Shown here: piece by piece, positions 1 through 7,481 of the stretch
Position numbering within the stretch: the first letter of the stretch is position 1
How the letters are laid out: each line of letters opens with the position of its first letter
Source: Cytobacillus firmus DS1
GTDB lineage: Bacteria; Bacillota; Bacilli; Bacillales; Cytobacillaceae
Reading direction: 5' to 3'
Length of the DNA stretch: 64,000 nt
Assembly: GCF_000565285.1 (NCBI RefSeq)
Contig: NZ_APVL01000001.1
Span: forward strand, 124,001 to 188,000
Program-made: the position numbers and the translations under genes
The notes under the pieces: generated by a model
Told to the model about the DNA's origin: nothing
The model's database searches: none
The model's input: only the letters and a program-made list of their open reading frames with translations

Positions 1-271
1 GGAAACGATCCACAATCTTGTTTTCTTTAAGCTCTTTTCCAGCCAGCGAGACAAAACCTTCCCCTTTTGACGAGCCGACACCTCTTGTTAATGAATCCCC
101 AAGAGCGACATAGGCATCGCCGGGAGTGGCAGGACTTTCTTCTGTTTTCTCCAAAATTTCTCCCCGTGGCGGGCTGGTAACATCCATATAGGCACTGGCA
201 AGTCCATATCCAAACAGAACTGTCAGGGCAAGGGATAGGGTGATAAATAACGGCCACATCCATTTTTTCAT
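1..271 (-). CDS. SGNH/GDSL-family lipase/acylhydrolase, N-terminal part (cut by window edge)
   Basis: The reading frame starts at ATG 271 on the minus strand, behind a good ribosome binding site (AGGAGAGG), and runs off the left edge, so only about 90 residues are visible. They begin with a hydrophobic signal or anchor segment (residues 4-28) and reach the block I motif of SGNH hydrolases, ALGDSLTRGVG, at about residue 57, whose Ser is the family nucleophile. The family hydrolyses esters and, with such a leader, would act at or outside the membrane. The catalytic His/Asp block lies outside the window. Family placement rests on block I alone; the substrate is unknown. Confidence 0.8.
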   Translation of the reverse strand, partial: MKKWMWPLFITLSLALTVLFGYGLASAYMDVTSPPRGEILEKTEESPATPGDAYVALGDSLTRGVGSSKGEGFVSLAGKELKENKIVDRF

Positions 272-378
272 GTTTTGTCCTCTCCTTCTAAAGCGATTGT
301 ACCAATTTTTTTCTCAAATGGAGTATTCAAAAGAGTTATTGCGCGAAAATTTAGTTAGAATAGAACAGGGGTGATGCT

Positions 379-1305
379 ATGAGCGTAAAGCCAACAGTAC
401 AATTGGAAAATGTAACGAAAATCATTGGAAAGAAAACGATTATTAATAATATATCATTTGATATTTATCCAGGCGAAGTCTTTGGGTTCCTCGGTCCGAA
501 TGGCGCCGGGAAAACCACTACGATCCGGATGCTTGTCGGGCTCATTAAGCCAACGTCCGGTAAGATTCACATCTGCTGCTTTGATGTAAGAAAGCAATTC
601 GTTCAGGCGATGCAGCGCCTTGGGTCCATCGTCGAAAATCCGGAGCTGTATAAGTATTTAAGCGGCCGCGAAAACCTGCAGATGTTTGCCCGGATGCTGC
701 CTGATGTGGATGAAGAGCGGATACAGGAAGTCATTGATCTGGTGGATCTGACAGCCAGAATCGATGACCAGGTGCGGACCTATTCTTTAGGGATGCGGCA
801 GCGGCTTGGGATTGCCCAGGCATTGCTGGGCCGCCCGGATGTCCTGATACTGGATGAACCAACGAATGGACTGGACCCGATGGGAATCAAGGATCTTCGC
901 CTATTTATCCGAAAGCTGGTTGATGAAACGGGTCTTTCGGTTCTCGTTTCCAGTCATATTTTAAGTGAAATCGAATTGCTGGCGGATCGTGTGGCTATTA
1001 TGACCCATGGAAAAATTGTAAAGGTCGGCAGTGTGAGTGATCTGGTTGGTGCACTGTCCGCCGGTGTGGACTGGAGAGTCAGTGACTCTTTCCGTGCGCT
1101 TGCTATTTTACAGGAATCCCCGCATGTCCAGGCGGCAGAACTGTACGATGACCATACGGTACACACGCTGATGGATGAAAGCAAAACCTCAATCCTGAAT
1201 GAAGCCCTCATGAAAGCAGGCATTGAGGTATGGACGATTGAAAGGAAAGTGCAGACCTTGGAGGATCTATTTATCAGTTTGACAGGAGGCGATCATATTG
1301 TCTAA
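379..1305 (+). CDS. ABC transporter ATP-binding protein (BcrA-type, ABC-2 export)
   Basis: This 308-aa ATPase has a full set of ABC motifs: Walker A GPNGAGKTTT (about residue 40), signature YSLGMRQRLGIAQ (about 137) and Walker B VLILDEPTNGLD (about 158), followed by an H-loop in SSHIL. A C-terminal extension of about 90 residues is typical of ATPases that pair with ABC-2 permeases (bacitracin or antibiotic export type). It is followed by the permease gene, which overlaps it by 8 bp, so the two are translationally coupled. The substrate cannot be told from sequence. The start ATG 379 follows AGGGGTG. Confidence 0.93.
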   Translation: MSVKPTVQLENVTKIIGKKTIINNISFDIYPGEVFGFLGPNGAGKTTTIRMLVGLIKPTSGKIHICCFDVRKQFVQAMQRLGSIVENPELYKYLSGRENLQMFARMLPDVDEERIQEVIDLVDLTARIDDQVRTYSLGMRQRLGIAQALLGRPDVLILDEPTNGLDPMGIKDLRLFIRKLVDETGLSVLVSSHILSEIELLADRVAIMTHGKIVKVGSVSDLVGALSAGVDWRVSDSFRALAILQESPHVQAAELYDDHTVHTLMDESKTSILNEALMKAGIEVWTIERKVQTLEDLFISLTGGDHIV

Positions 1306-2296
1306 TCCGAATATGGTTGGCCTGATCCGCAATGAAGTGATGAAGATCGCTTCCAAAAAACGCCTCGCGGTTGTCGGCGTTATATTAGTCATTCTGGTGT
1401 CGATGTTTACATACGCCCAATACCGGGAGATACAGGAGAAAATCGAAAAACAGGGCACTCTGGACTGGAGGGTGGAGCTTCAGCAGGAAATTGTCGACCG
1501 GCAGAATCGGCTGGCATCGAGCGGAATCCAGGACGAGTTCAGACAGTTCCTCGAATTTGATCTGAAACAAAAGCAGTATTATCTGGACAACGATATCAAC
1601 CCGAACTATCCTGGAGCCCCTACGTTTATCCGCATCTTTTTATCGCAGGGAGTCACACTTGTCCTTCCCCTTTTCATTATCATTATCATGGCGGATATTG
1701 TCAGCGGGGAATACAATGATGGCACAATCAAAACATTACTGTCCCGGCCGGTTAAACGATGGAGAATCCTGATGGCCAAATGGCTGACGGTTTTGCTGTA
1801 TACCTCCATGGTGATGGCAGCAACCGTGATTGTCTGTTATGGAATTTCAGGGATCGTCCTCGGATATGACGGCTGGACCGCACCTATCTTAACCGGATTT
1901 CAAGCTTCTGCATCCGGTGAGTTTGCAACGGAGTACATTCATACCCTGCCGATGTGGAAATACCTGCTGATGTCAGCCGGGCTTGCATGGGTGGTTACAG
2001 CGGTCGTTGGAACGATAAGCCTGATGATCTCCGTCCTGGTGAAAAATACAGCGACGGGAATTGGGGCCATGATGGCTGTGTTAATCGCAGGGACCCTGCT
2101 GTCTTCCATCGGCTCAAGCTGGACGAGCTCCAAATACCTGGTGAACTTGAACTTTGATCTGATTAACTACCTGGAAGGCCAGGCACCGCCGATTGAAGGG
2201 ATGTCCCTGCCGTTTTCGCTGACAGTGCTAGGGGTTTGGACGGCAGGCTGCCTGGCTGTGGCTTTTTGGAATTTTACTCAGAAGGATATGTATTGA
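1298..2296 (+). CDS. ABC-2 family permease, partner of the preceding ATPase
   Basis: A 332-aa membrane protein of ABC-2 type. One membrane segment near residues 22-40 is followed by an extracytoplasmic stretch of about 80 residues rich in charged amino acids and Gln, then about five more segments from residue 108 on. The motif DIVSGEYNDGTIKTLLSRPV, typical of ABC-2 permeases that face the ATPase, follows the second segment. TTG 1298 is chosen because AGGAGG sits 8-10 bases upstream and the frame overlaps the ATPase end. Together the two genes form a simple two-gene export system closed by a hairpin at 2439. Confidence 0.9.
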   Translation: MSNPNMVGLIRNEVMKIASKKRLAVVGVILVILVSMFTYAQYREIQEKIEKQGTLDWRVELQQEIVDRQNRLASSGIQDEFRQFLEFDLKQKQYYLDNDINPNYPGAPTFIRIFLSQGVTLVLPLFIIIIMADIVSGEYNDGTIKTLLSRPVKRWRILMAKWLTVLLYTSMVMAATVIVCYGISGIVLGYDGWTAPILTGFQASASGEFATEYIHTLPMWKYLLMSAGLAWVVTAVVGTISLMISVLVKNTATGIGAMMAVLIAGTLLSSIGSSWTSSKYLVNLNFDLINYLEGQAPPIEGMSLPFSLTVLGVWTAGCLAVAFWNFTQKDMY

Positions 2297-2624
2297 GATC
2301 CCGGTGGACAAGTAGAAGAGCGCTTGATAAAGCTGTCGCAGGAGAGGATTTTTTCACCTAGCTTCAGGAATGATTATTGTGGGTGTTCCAATCCATATGA
2401 CTTGGCTATTCGGTATGTTTCGTTGATTAGCCTAACACGAGGCGATTATTTAGCCATCGCCTCTTTCTCTTTTTTTGTAAAAGGAGCAGGTTTAAATAAA
2501 ATGACAAAAGTTGAATTTTAACTTTAAACTTAAAAAAATTACGTTAGATTTTTTTACATCTTTCTTTTATTGGATTCTTTGTGTGGTATATTTATCCATA
2601 TAAGAATGAGTTAGGGGGCTTTTC
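2297..2624. other. Intergenic stretch without a supported gene
   Basis: Apart from the terminator at 2439-2479, nothing convincing is visible. A 65-codon open frame beginning near 2324 has no ribosome binding site and no recognisable motif and contains the terminator, so it is not called. The part after 2500 is AT-rich and presumably carries the promoter of the acetyltransferase gene. Confidence 0.5.
2439..2479 (+). terminator. Intrinsic terminator after the ABC transporter operon
   Basis: An 8-bp perfect stem GAGGCGAT/ATCGCCTC with a short loop is followed by a T-rich run (tttctcttttttt). Confidence 0.75.
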
Positions 2625-3143
2625 TTGGGAAAAATAGCAAGTAATATAAAAATAGAAAAATGTATCAAAGTTGAAGAACATATATATGATCTTGTAAACC
2701 TTCTTATAGATGTTGTTAGGGACGGTGCCTCTATTGGGTTTTTACCACCTCTAGAACTTTCAGAGGCGAATAAATATTGGGAAAGCATACTAAATCCTGA
2801 CGTAATTCTTTTAGTTGCTAAGGTCAACAACGAAATAGTTGGTAGTGTGCAATTACATCTTTGCTCAAAACAGAATGGGAGACATAGAGCTGAAATTGCA
2901 AAATTAATGACTCACCCGAATTATCGACGGAATGGAATTGGCCGTTTATTAATGGAGAAGGCTCATGAAACAGCTTTTAAATTGGGTCGAACATTATTGG
3001 TCCTCGATACTAGAGAAGGTGATCCATCTAACTTACTTTATAATTTATTAGGATATACGAATGCTGGACGGATACCTGCTTATGCAATGTCCGAAAACGG
3101 TAACTTCGATGCAACTATTATTTACTATAAAAATTTGACTTGA
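2625..3143 (+). CDS. GNAT family N-acetyltransferase
   Basis: A 172-aa single-domain GNAT protein. The acetyl-CoA binding motif A is visible as AEIAKLMTHPNYRRNGIGR (about residues 88-107; consensus Q/RxxGxG/A in RRNGIGR), followed by LLMEKAHE. The N-terminal half is less conserved and would form the acceptor site, so the acceptor is unknown; the layout recalls small antibiotic or amine acetyltransferases. TTG 2625 is chosen because TTAGGGGG lies 7-10 bases upstream. The gene is clearly richer in A+T than the flanking genes, which suggests acquisition by transfer. It appears to be monocistronic, with a terminator at 3227. Confidence 0.85.
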   Translation: MGKIASNIKIEKCIKVEEHIYDLVNLLIDVVRDGASIGFLPPLELSEANKYWESILNPDVILLVAKVNNEIVGSVQLHLCSKQNGRHRAEIAKLMTHPNYRRNGIGRLLMEKAHETAFKLGRTLLVLDTREGDPSNLLYNLLGYTNAGRIPAYAMSENGNFDATIIYYKNLT

Positions 3144-3226
3144 GTAAGAAAAATTGTAGACTGTGAAATATTATACTCATACTATAGGATGCATTAGTCA
3201 AAGAGGAGCCGATATAAATAATAATG

Positions 3227-3262
3227 AAAACTCGACAATTTCAGGGCGAGTTTTGCTTTTTT
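3227..3262 (+). terminator. Intrinsic terminator downstream of the GNAT gene
   Basis: Stem AAAACTCG/CGAGTTTT with a 12-nt loop, followed by gctttttt. Confidence 0.75.
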
Positions 3263-3415
3263 ATAAGCCATTTTGTTAACAAAATCATTGTTATTTTGGC
3301 GAGTCTTCTTAAAAGAAGGACCCGCAAATGGAACCATGAATCAATCCTTTAGGGCTGGCAGCATATTTTGCTTTCGCCCTTCCCGCTTTCCTGGCTTCAA
3401 TGGCTGCTTCAGGTC

Positions 3416-3514
3416 AAACCACTCAGACACTCATTCGGAAATAGTCCAGGCATACCAAACGAATTCCACTGGCGAATGAATGGCAGCTTCTTTGATAATC
3501 GTGGTGATAGACAA
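3416..3514 (-). pseudogene. Remnant of an SRPBCC/AHSA1-family gene
   Basis: On the minus strand a TTG at 3514 follows a strong ribosome binding site (AAGGAGAGG) and opens a frame reading SITTIIKEAAIHSPVEFVWY, then AWTISE, a TGA stop (codon 28), then VSEWF. This matches the usual start of AHSA1/START-like proteins (KEA-I-AP-E-VW-AWT--E---EWF). Beyond the stop, similarity fades and further stops follow, so most of the gene has been lost. The stretch from here to 3263 holds nothing else that can be named. The call rests on pattern recognition of about 33 codons. Confidence 0.6.
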
Positions 3515-3635
3515 AAGAATCCTCTCCTTATGTAAAATTATTACATTATAAGTGTATGATTGTTAAGAAAATTCGCAATTCAACTGTGCAAAAACGGGCA
3601 AAGAATCATAGAAAATCGCTCCATGACGAGTCTGC

Positions 3636-4454
3636 TTACCGTGTGCTGCATTCCTCCAGGATCGATGTGACGATGTGCCGGGAATCCCACTCGCCGCGTG
3701 AAAATTTTACGATCGGGTATTTTTTCGGGAACAGCTTCTGGCAGATCGCGTCAGCGGGATGCCCTTCTTTATACAGTGAGAATACTTCATCCTGGATGGA
3801 CAGCAAATAGTCCCGTTTTCGCTGAAGTGAAGCGCGTCCATTTTCTGCAAAGCCTGCGTGGCTGCAGAATACATCTTCAAAGTCATAGGTTAGAACGCGT
3901 TCAAGGGAGCGGATAATTTCCGGAATGCTTTCTTCAGCTAAAACCACCTTGGTCTTCTCACTGACAAATAAATCACCCGTAAACAGTTGGCCGGTTTCCC
4001 GGTTTAAAAAAGCTTTATGATCGAAAGCATGGCCGGGAGTGTCGATAACATCCCAGTGCGCTTTTCGGGAGGAAAAGGAATCCGGCATCGCCTGGGCGTG
4101 AAATGGCTTCCTTCTGCCCCAAAAAAGCTGCCTGTATAAGGGATAATCAGCCCTTTTTTCACAGGAAGGAATGGATGATTCGTTTAAGAAAATGGGCAAT
4201 TTCTTCGTTTTTGCTGCATATGCTGCACAGCCGGAATGGTCTTCATGAAAATGGGTGATCATGATCTGGTCAAAGTCTGCTTCATCAATGAATGGTTCAA
4301 AAAATTTATGGAGAGACTGTGCCCCGGTGTCGATTAAGACCCCATCCGTTAAAAAGCTGTACACATTTAAGGAAACACCCTGAAACTTAATTTGGCCATT
4401 TAGATAGGAAACGCCGTTTTTCTTTCCCGCTGATGCTTTCTTTTTAACCAGCAA
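3636..4454 (-). CDS. MBL-fold metallo-hydrolase
   Basis: A 272-aa metallo-beta-lactamase-fold enzyme. The zinc motif is present as THFHEDHSG (about residue 90), with further ligands in DTPGHAFDH (about 140), FTGDLFV (about 160) and a C-terminal SHAG. This arrangement is that of the glyoxalase II/lactonase-like hydrolase branch rather than true beta-lactamases. The C-terminal 60 residues are helical and probably form a lid. The start TTG 4454 lies behind AAGGAG. It runs in the same direction as the PNPOx-family gene upstream, about 40 bp away, so the two may be co-transcribed. The substrate is unknown. Confidence 0.88.
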   Translation of the reverse strand: MLVKKKASAGKKNGVSYLNGQIKFQGVSLNVYSFLTDGVLIDTGAQSLHKFFEPFIDEADFDQIMITHFHEDHSGCAAYAAKTKKLPIFLNESSIPSCEKRADYPLYRQLFWGRRKPFHAQAMPDSFSSRKAHWDVIDTPGHAFDHKAFLNRETGQLFTGDLFVSEKTKVVLAEESIPEIIRSLERVLTYDFEDVFCSHAGFAENGRASLQRKRDYLLSIQDEVFSLYKEGHPADAICQKLFPKKYPIVKFSRGEWDSRHIVTSILEECSTR

Positions 4455-4492
4455 ACCTGTTCAGCTCCTTTTATCCGCGCTGTATATTTTCC

Positions 4493-5134
4493 TTAATACA
4501 ATCTGTTTTTATAACTCTCCTGAAGATCCTTCTCCACTTGTTCAGCGGTTTGATTCGGCAGGTTTGTATGGGCTGCCAGCATAGCAGGGGCGGAAGGAAG
4601 GGCTTCTTTAGCAGGCCATGACTCCCCGTTCCATAATCCCGATCGGATCAATGCTTTTGCACAATGGATAAAGCATTCCTCTGCTTCTGCTAAAATGCCA
4701 AATAATGGAGTGCGGCCATTGGCTATACTCATTTCTAACAGCTCCGGGTCACGGCAGATGTAAGCTTTACCATTAATTCTTAGTGTTTCTCCAAGCCCAG
4801 GTATGAGAAAAAGAAGACCAATATTGGGGTTTTCGATAAGATTATGAGCGGTATCCATTCTTCGATTGCCCGGCCGTTCCGGAATAAATAGATGCTTTCG
4901 GTCAAGAACTGTCACAAAACCGGGAGAATCCCCCCTTGGCGAAACATCACATTTCCCGGCACCATCTGAAGTGGACATCATTAAAAAAGGCGATTTGGAA
5001 ATAAAATCAATGCAATGCTCATCAATGAAAGAAATGACTTTGCCGGCGGCACGCGCACTCGGCTGGCCGATTTCCTCCCGAAAAGACGCAAATTCTTCTT
5101 TTGTGGTTATGATATTTTTATAGTTTGTATTCAT
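4493..5134 (-). CDS. Pyridoxamine 5'-phosphate oxidase-family FMN-binding protein
   Basis: About 213 aa. The central sequence DVSPRGDSPGFV followed by RPGNRRMDT is the hallmark of the MSMEG_1061-like branch of the PNPOx/split-barrel flavoprotein family, which binds FMN (or F420 in actinobacteria) and reduces small molecules. ATG 5134 is preferred over the upstream ATG 5173 because AAGGAG lies just before it and the longer form would run through that ribosome binding site. It sits between a small membrane protein gene (upstream, 28 bp) and the MBL-fold gene. No further functional inference is possible. Confidence 0.87.
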   Translation of the reverse strand: MNTNYKNIITTKEEFASFREEIGQPSARAAGKVISFIDEHCIDFISKSPFLMMSTSDGAGKCDVSPRGDSPGFVTVLDRKHLFIPERPGNRRMDTAHNLIENPNIGLLFLIPGLGETLRINGKAYICRDPELLEMSIANGRTPLFGILAEAEECFIHCAKALIRSGLWNGESWPAKEALPSAPAMLAAHTNLPNQTAEQVEKDLQESYKNRLY

Positions 5135-5162
5135 GTCTATCTCCTTTTCATCATGCTTTATG

Positions 5163-5357
5163 CTATTTTTCAATCTCCGCTGATGTCTTTACAAGCCGGA
5201 ACACAACATAATAGATTCCACTAAGTCCGGCTATCCCCAGCACGGTAAGGAAAGGCATTTTTCCGGCAAATAGAATTCCAATCACAAATAGCGCAAGACA
5301 AATGAGGATGGCAAACAGGCTTAGTAATATTCGTTTATTCTTTCTCAACTTTTTCAC
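5163..5357 (-). CDS. Small membrane protein (about 64 aa), unknown function
   Basis: The minus-strand frame encodes a Lys/Arg-rich N terminus (KKLRKNKR) followed by two hydrophobic segments (about residues 9-27 and 33-51) and a charged tail ending SAEIEK, as in small two-helix membrane proteins. A GTG start at 5357 is preferred because AAAAGGAAA lies just upstream; the upstream ATG 5381 has no ribosome binding site. It ends 28 bp before the PNPOx-family gene and probably shares its mRNA. No family was recognised. Confidence 0.55.
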   Translation of the reverse strand: MKKLRKNKRILLSLFAILICLALFVIGILFAGKMPFLTVLGIAGLSGIYYVVFRLVKTSAEIEK

Positions 5358-5403
5358 CGCTTTCCTTTTAAAATAGGCCATATACTTAAATGGAGGCAGT
5401 GGT

Positions 5404-5577
5404 ATGGTCTTTGCTGCGGATATGTTCTGGCTGTTTTTCGTTATTCTTTGTTTGTGTTTTTTCCTATTTATTGCTTTAAGACAGTACGAAATCAAGAAAG
5501 AGCAGGAATATATCATAAAACTGAATCATGAGATACTGAATCGGTTAAAGGATAAGGGAATGTATTTAATATGTTAA
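5404..5577 (+). CDS. Tiny single-pass membrane protein (57 aa), unknown function
   Basis: ATG 5404 follows TGGAGGCAG, a good ribosome binding site. The product starts with a hydrophobic helix (MFWLFFVILCLCFFLFIAL, about residues 7-25) followed by a charged amphipathic region (RQYEIKKEQEYIIKLNHEIL) likely to lie on the cytoplasmic face. It is divergent from the small membrane protein on the other strand. No family was recognised. Coding status is supported by the ribosome binding site and the membrane-protein-like pattern, not by similarity. Confidence 0.5.
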   Translation: MVFAADMFWLFFVILCLCFFLFIALRQYEIKKEQEYIIKLNHEILNRLKDKGMYLIC

Positions 5578-5740
5578 CATAAATATCCATTTTCAGGGTG
5601 TTTTGGTAAAAGGAATCTTCATAAAGACTTTCCCGTAAATACATTCAACGTTCTTGAATATAAGTCTTCCATAATTCTATAATTATCTTTAAGTTGTTTG
5701 AATACTTAAAAATATAGAAAACTGGGGGTGTAAGGGTGCT

Positions 5741-7288
5741 ATGCCAAGAGAAAAACTATTTTCTTCGCAGGAATTTTTAAAAGAGTTGTTAGAGACAATT
5801 AAAAATTCGCCACTCCATTCTCTTGATAAAAGAGAGACGGAAACAGGGCTGCTCAACATTTTTGAAGAGATCAAAAAGTTAAATGAAGGCGACTATAAAC
5901 AGGTTTGTGATGAGCTTTATGATGGAATTTATATCTCTGACGGAGAGGGAAAGACGTTATATGTGAATAAAGCTTACAGCAGAATAACCGGCCTGGCTCC
6001 TGATTTAGTCCTGAATAAGTACGTGGGAGATCTGATGAAGGAAGGTTTATACAAGAACGCCATTACCCCTGAAATTATCAGAACTAAAAAACCAATTAAT
6101 GCGGTAGCCGAAATCCGAACAGGGGTCAAAGTGCTGACATCAGGTAATCCCATTTTTGATCAGAAAGGCAATATTAAAAAGGTCGTTGTAATCAATCGGG
6201 ATATGTCCGATTTACTGGAAATGCAAGAAAAATTAGCTGCTTCAGAGAAGCGTATGCAAGAGGTTGAAAAGGATAAGCTGAAAAATCAATATGAAATTGA
6301 ACATCTCAGAAAATTGCAGACGTCCAAAAGTTTAATTGGAGAAAGTCAGGAGATGAAACCTGTTATTCAGATGATTCACCAGGTGGCCAATTTGGATGTA
6401 ACGGTCCTTATAACTGGAGAAACAGGCGTTGGAAAAGAAGTGGTCGCGAATGAAATTTATATGAATAGTGAGAGGCATGGCAAGCCTTTTATCAAGATCA
6501 ATTGTGCAGCCATTCCTGCAAGTCTCCTGGAGTCGGAGCTGTTTGGCTATGAAAGCGGCTCTTTTACCGGTGCATCCAGTAAAGGAAAAATCGGCATGTT
6601 TGAATTGGCTGATAAAGGTACTTTGCTGCTGGATGAAATTGGGGAGATGCCGATTGAGCTTCAATCGAAGCTGTTAAGGATTATTCAGGAAAAAGAAGTA
6701 ACACGTATAGGCGGGACAAAGCCGATTAAATTCAATGTCCGGATCCTTGCGTCAACCAATTGCGATTTATACGAGCTTGTAAAAGAAGGGAAATTTAGAG
6801 AAGACCTGTATTTTCGGTTAAATGTATTTCCTATACATATTCCGCCGCTTCGGATACGGTCAGAAGATATTGAGATATTAGTCAGACATTATTTGGACAT
6901 TTATAATGCAAAATATAGTAAAGAAGTGCAATTAGAAAAGGAAGTATTCGAAGTATTTAAAGGGTATAACTGGCCTGGAAATATAAGAGAGCTGCAAAAT
7001 GTGGTAGAACGAATGGTGATCGTTTCAGAAAAATTCAAGAGGTTTAGTGCTGACCATGCAATGAAGTTATTAAATATTGAGCTGGATGGTGTGAAAACAG
7101 TAAATGAAGGACTCAGTTTAAAGAAAATAGTGGAAAAAGTTGAGAAAGAGACAATTGAAAAGGCAATAAAACTTTATGGGAGTACAAGAAAAGCAGCCGC
7201 TATTTTAGAAGTTGACCAATCTACTATCGTAAAAAAGGCCAAAAAGCTGGGTATTAGCTTAAGTGATGCAAAATCGAATCATATCTGA
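5741..7288 (+). CDS. Sigma-54-dependent activator with PAS domain
   Basis: A 515-aa enhancer-binding protein. A PAS sensor domain (about residues 55-165, including YDGIYISDGEGKTLYVNKAY) is followed by a short coiled coil (165-195) and a sigma-54 AAA+ domain. The AAA+ domain has Walker A GETGVGKE, the sigma-54 contact loop GSFTGA, Walker B TLLLDEIGEM, and the arginine-finger region REDLYFRLNVF. A Fis-type helix-turn-helix closes the protein (about 470-510, TRKAAAILEVDQSTIVKKAKK). It lies immediately before a -24/-12 promoter that drives the BKACE operon, so it is very likely the activator of that operon, sensing a pathway metabolite through PAS. ATG 5741 is preceded by GGGGGTG and AGGGTG. Confidence 0.95.
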   Translation: MPREKLFSSQEFLKELLETIKNSPLHSLDKRETETGLLNIFEEIKKLNEGDYKQVCDELYDGIYISDGEGKTLYVNKAYSRITGLAPDLVLNKYVGDLMKEGLYKNAITPEIIRTKKPINAVAEIRTGVKVLTSGNPIFDQKGNIKKVVVINRDMSDLLEMQEKLAASEKRMQEVEKDKLKNQYEIEHLRKLQTSKSLIGESQEMKPVIQMIHQVANLDVTVLITGETGVGKEVVANEIYMNSERHGKPFIKINCAAIPASLLESELFGYESGSFTGASSKGKIGMFELADKGTLLLDEIGEMPIELQSKLLRIIQEKEVTRIGGTKPIKFNVRILASTNCDLYELVKEGKFREDLYFRLNVFPIHIPPLRIRSEDIEILVRHYLDIYNAKYSKEVQLEKEVFEVFKGYNWPGNIRELQNVVERMVIVSEKFKRFSADHAMKLLNIELDGVKTVNEGLSLKKIVEKVEKETIEKAIKLYGSTRKAAAILEVDQSTIVKKAKKLGISLSDAKSNHI

Positions 7289-7367
7289 TGAATTATTTCA
7301 TCGAAACAAATGCCTGATAAGAGAACTAAATAGTCAGATTATTTAAAAACCGATGAATTTTATCATC
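7287..7367. promoter_or_regulatory. Pair of GATGA-N6-TCATC dyads, candidate activator-binding (UAS) sites
   Basis: Two 16-bp palindromes with identical half-sites and spacing lie at 7287-7302 and 7352-7367. They are 65 bp apart (about six helical turns) and 55-135 bp upstream of the -24 element, a typical position for a sigma-54 enhancer. The second is also the core of the terminator hairpin. Binding by the adjacent activator is inferred. Confidence 0.5.
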
Positions 7368-7377
7368 GGTTTTTTTA
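7345..7377 (+). terminator. Intrinsic terminator after the activator gene
   Basis: Stem AAAACCGATGA/TCATCGGTTTT with a 6-nt loop, followed by a run of T. It separates the activator gene from the sigma-54 promoter of the operon. Confidence 0.8.
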
Positions 7378-7419
7378 TCTTTATGAGGGAAAAAGCCGAT
7401 TTTATCGCCTTTTTACTTT

Positions 7420-7435
7420 TGGCACAGAAATTGCA
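7420..7435 (+). promoter_or_regulatory. Sigma-54 (-24/-12) promoter
   Basis: TGGCAC-N5-TTGCA matches the sigma-54 consensus (GG of -24 at 7421-7422, GC of -12 at 7433-7434). It lies 46 bp upstream of the BKACE start and just after a gene for a sigma-54 activator. Confidence 0.9.
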
Positions 7436-7481
7436 TCTATAGAAAAAGAAGAATTTATTCTGCAGAAAGAGGGATCACACA

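Noticed and set aside
2324..2521. 65-codon plus-strand frame after the ABC-2 genes
   Set aside because: Contains the terminator of the preceding operon, lacks a ribosome binding site and has no motif.
3221..3349. Possible short gene starting ATG 3224 after AGAGGAG
   Set aside because: The ribosome binding site is too distant and the frame runs through a strong terminator hairpin.
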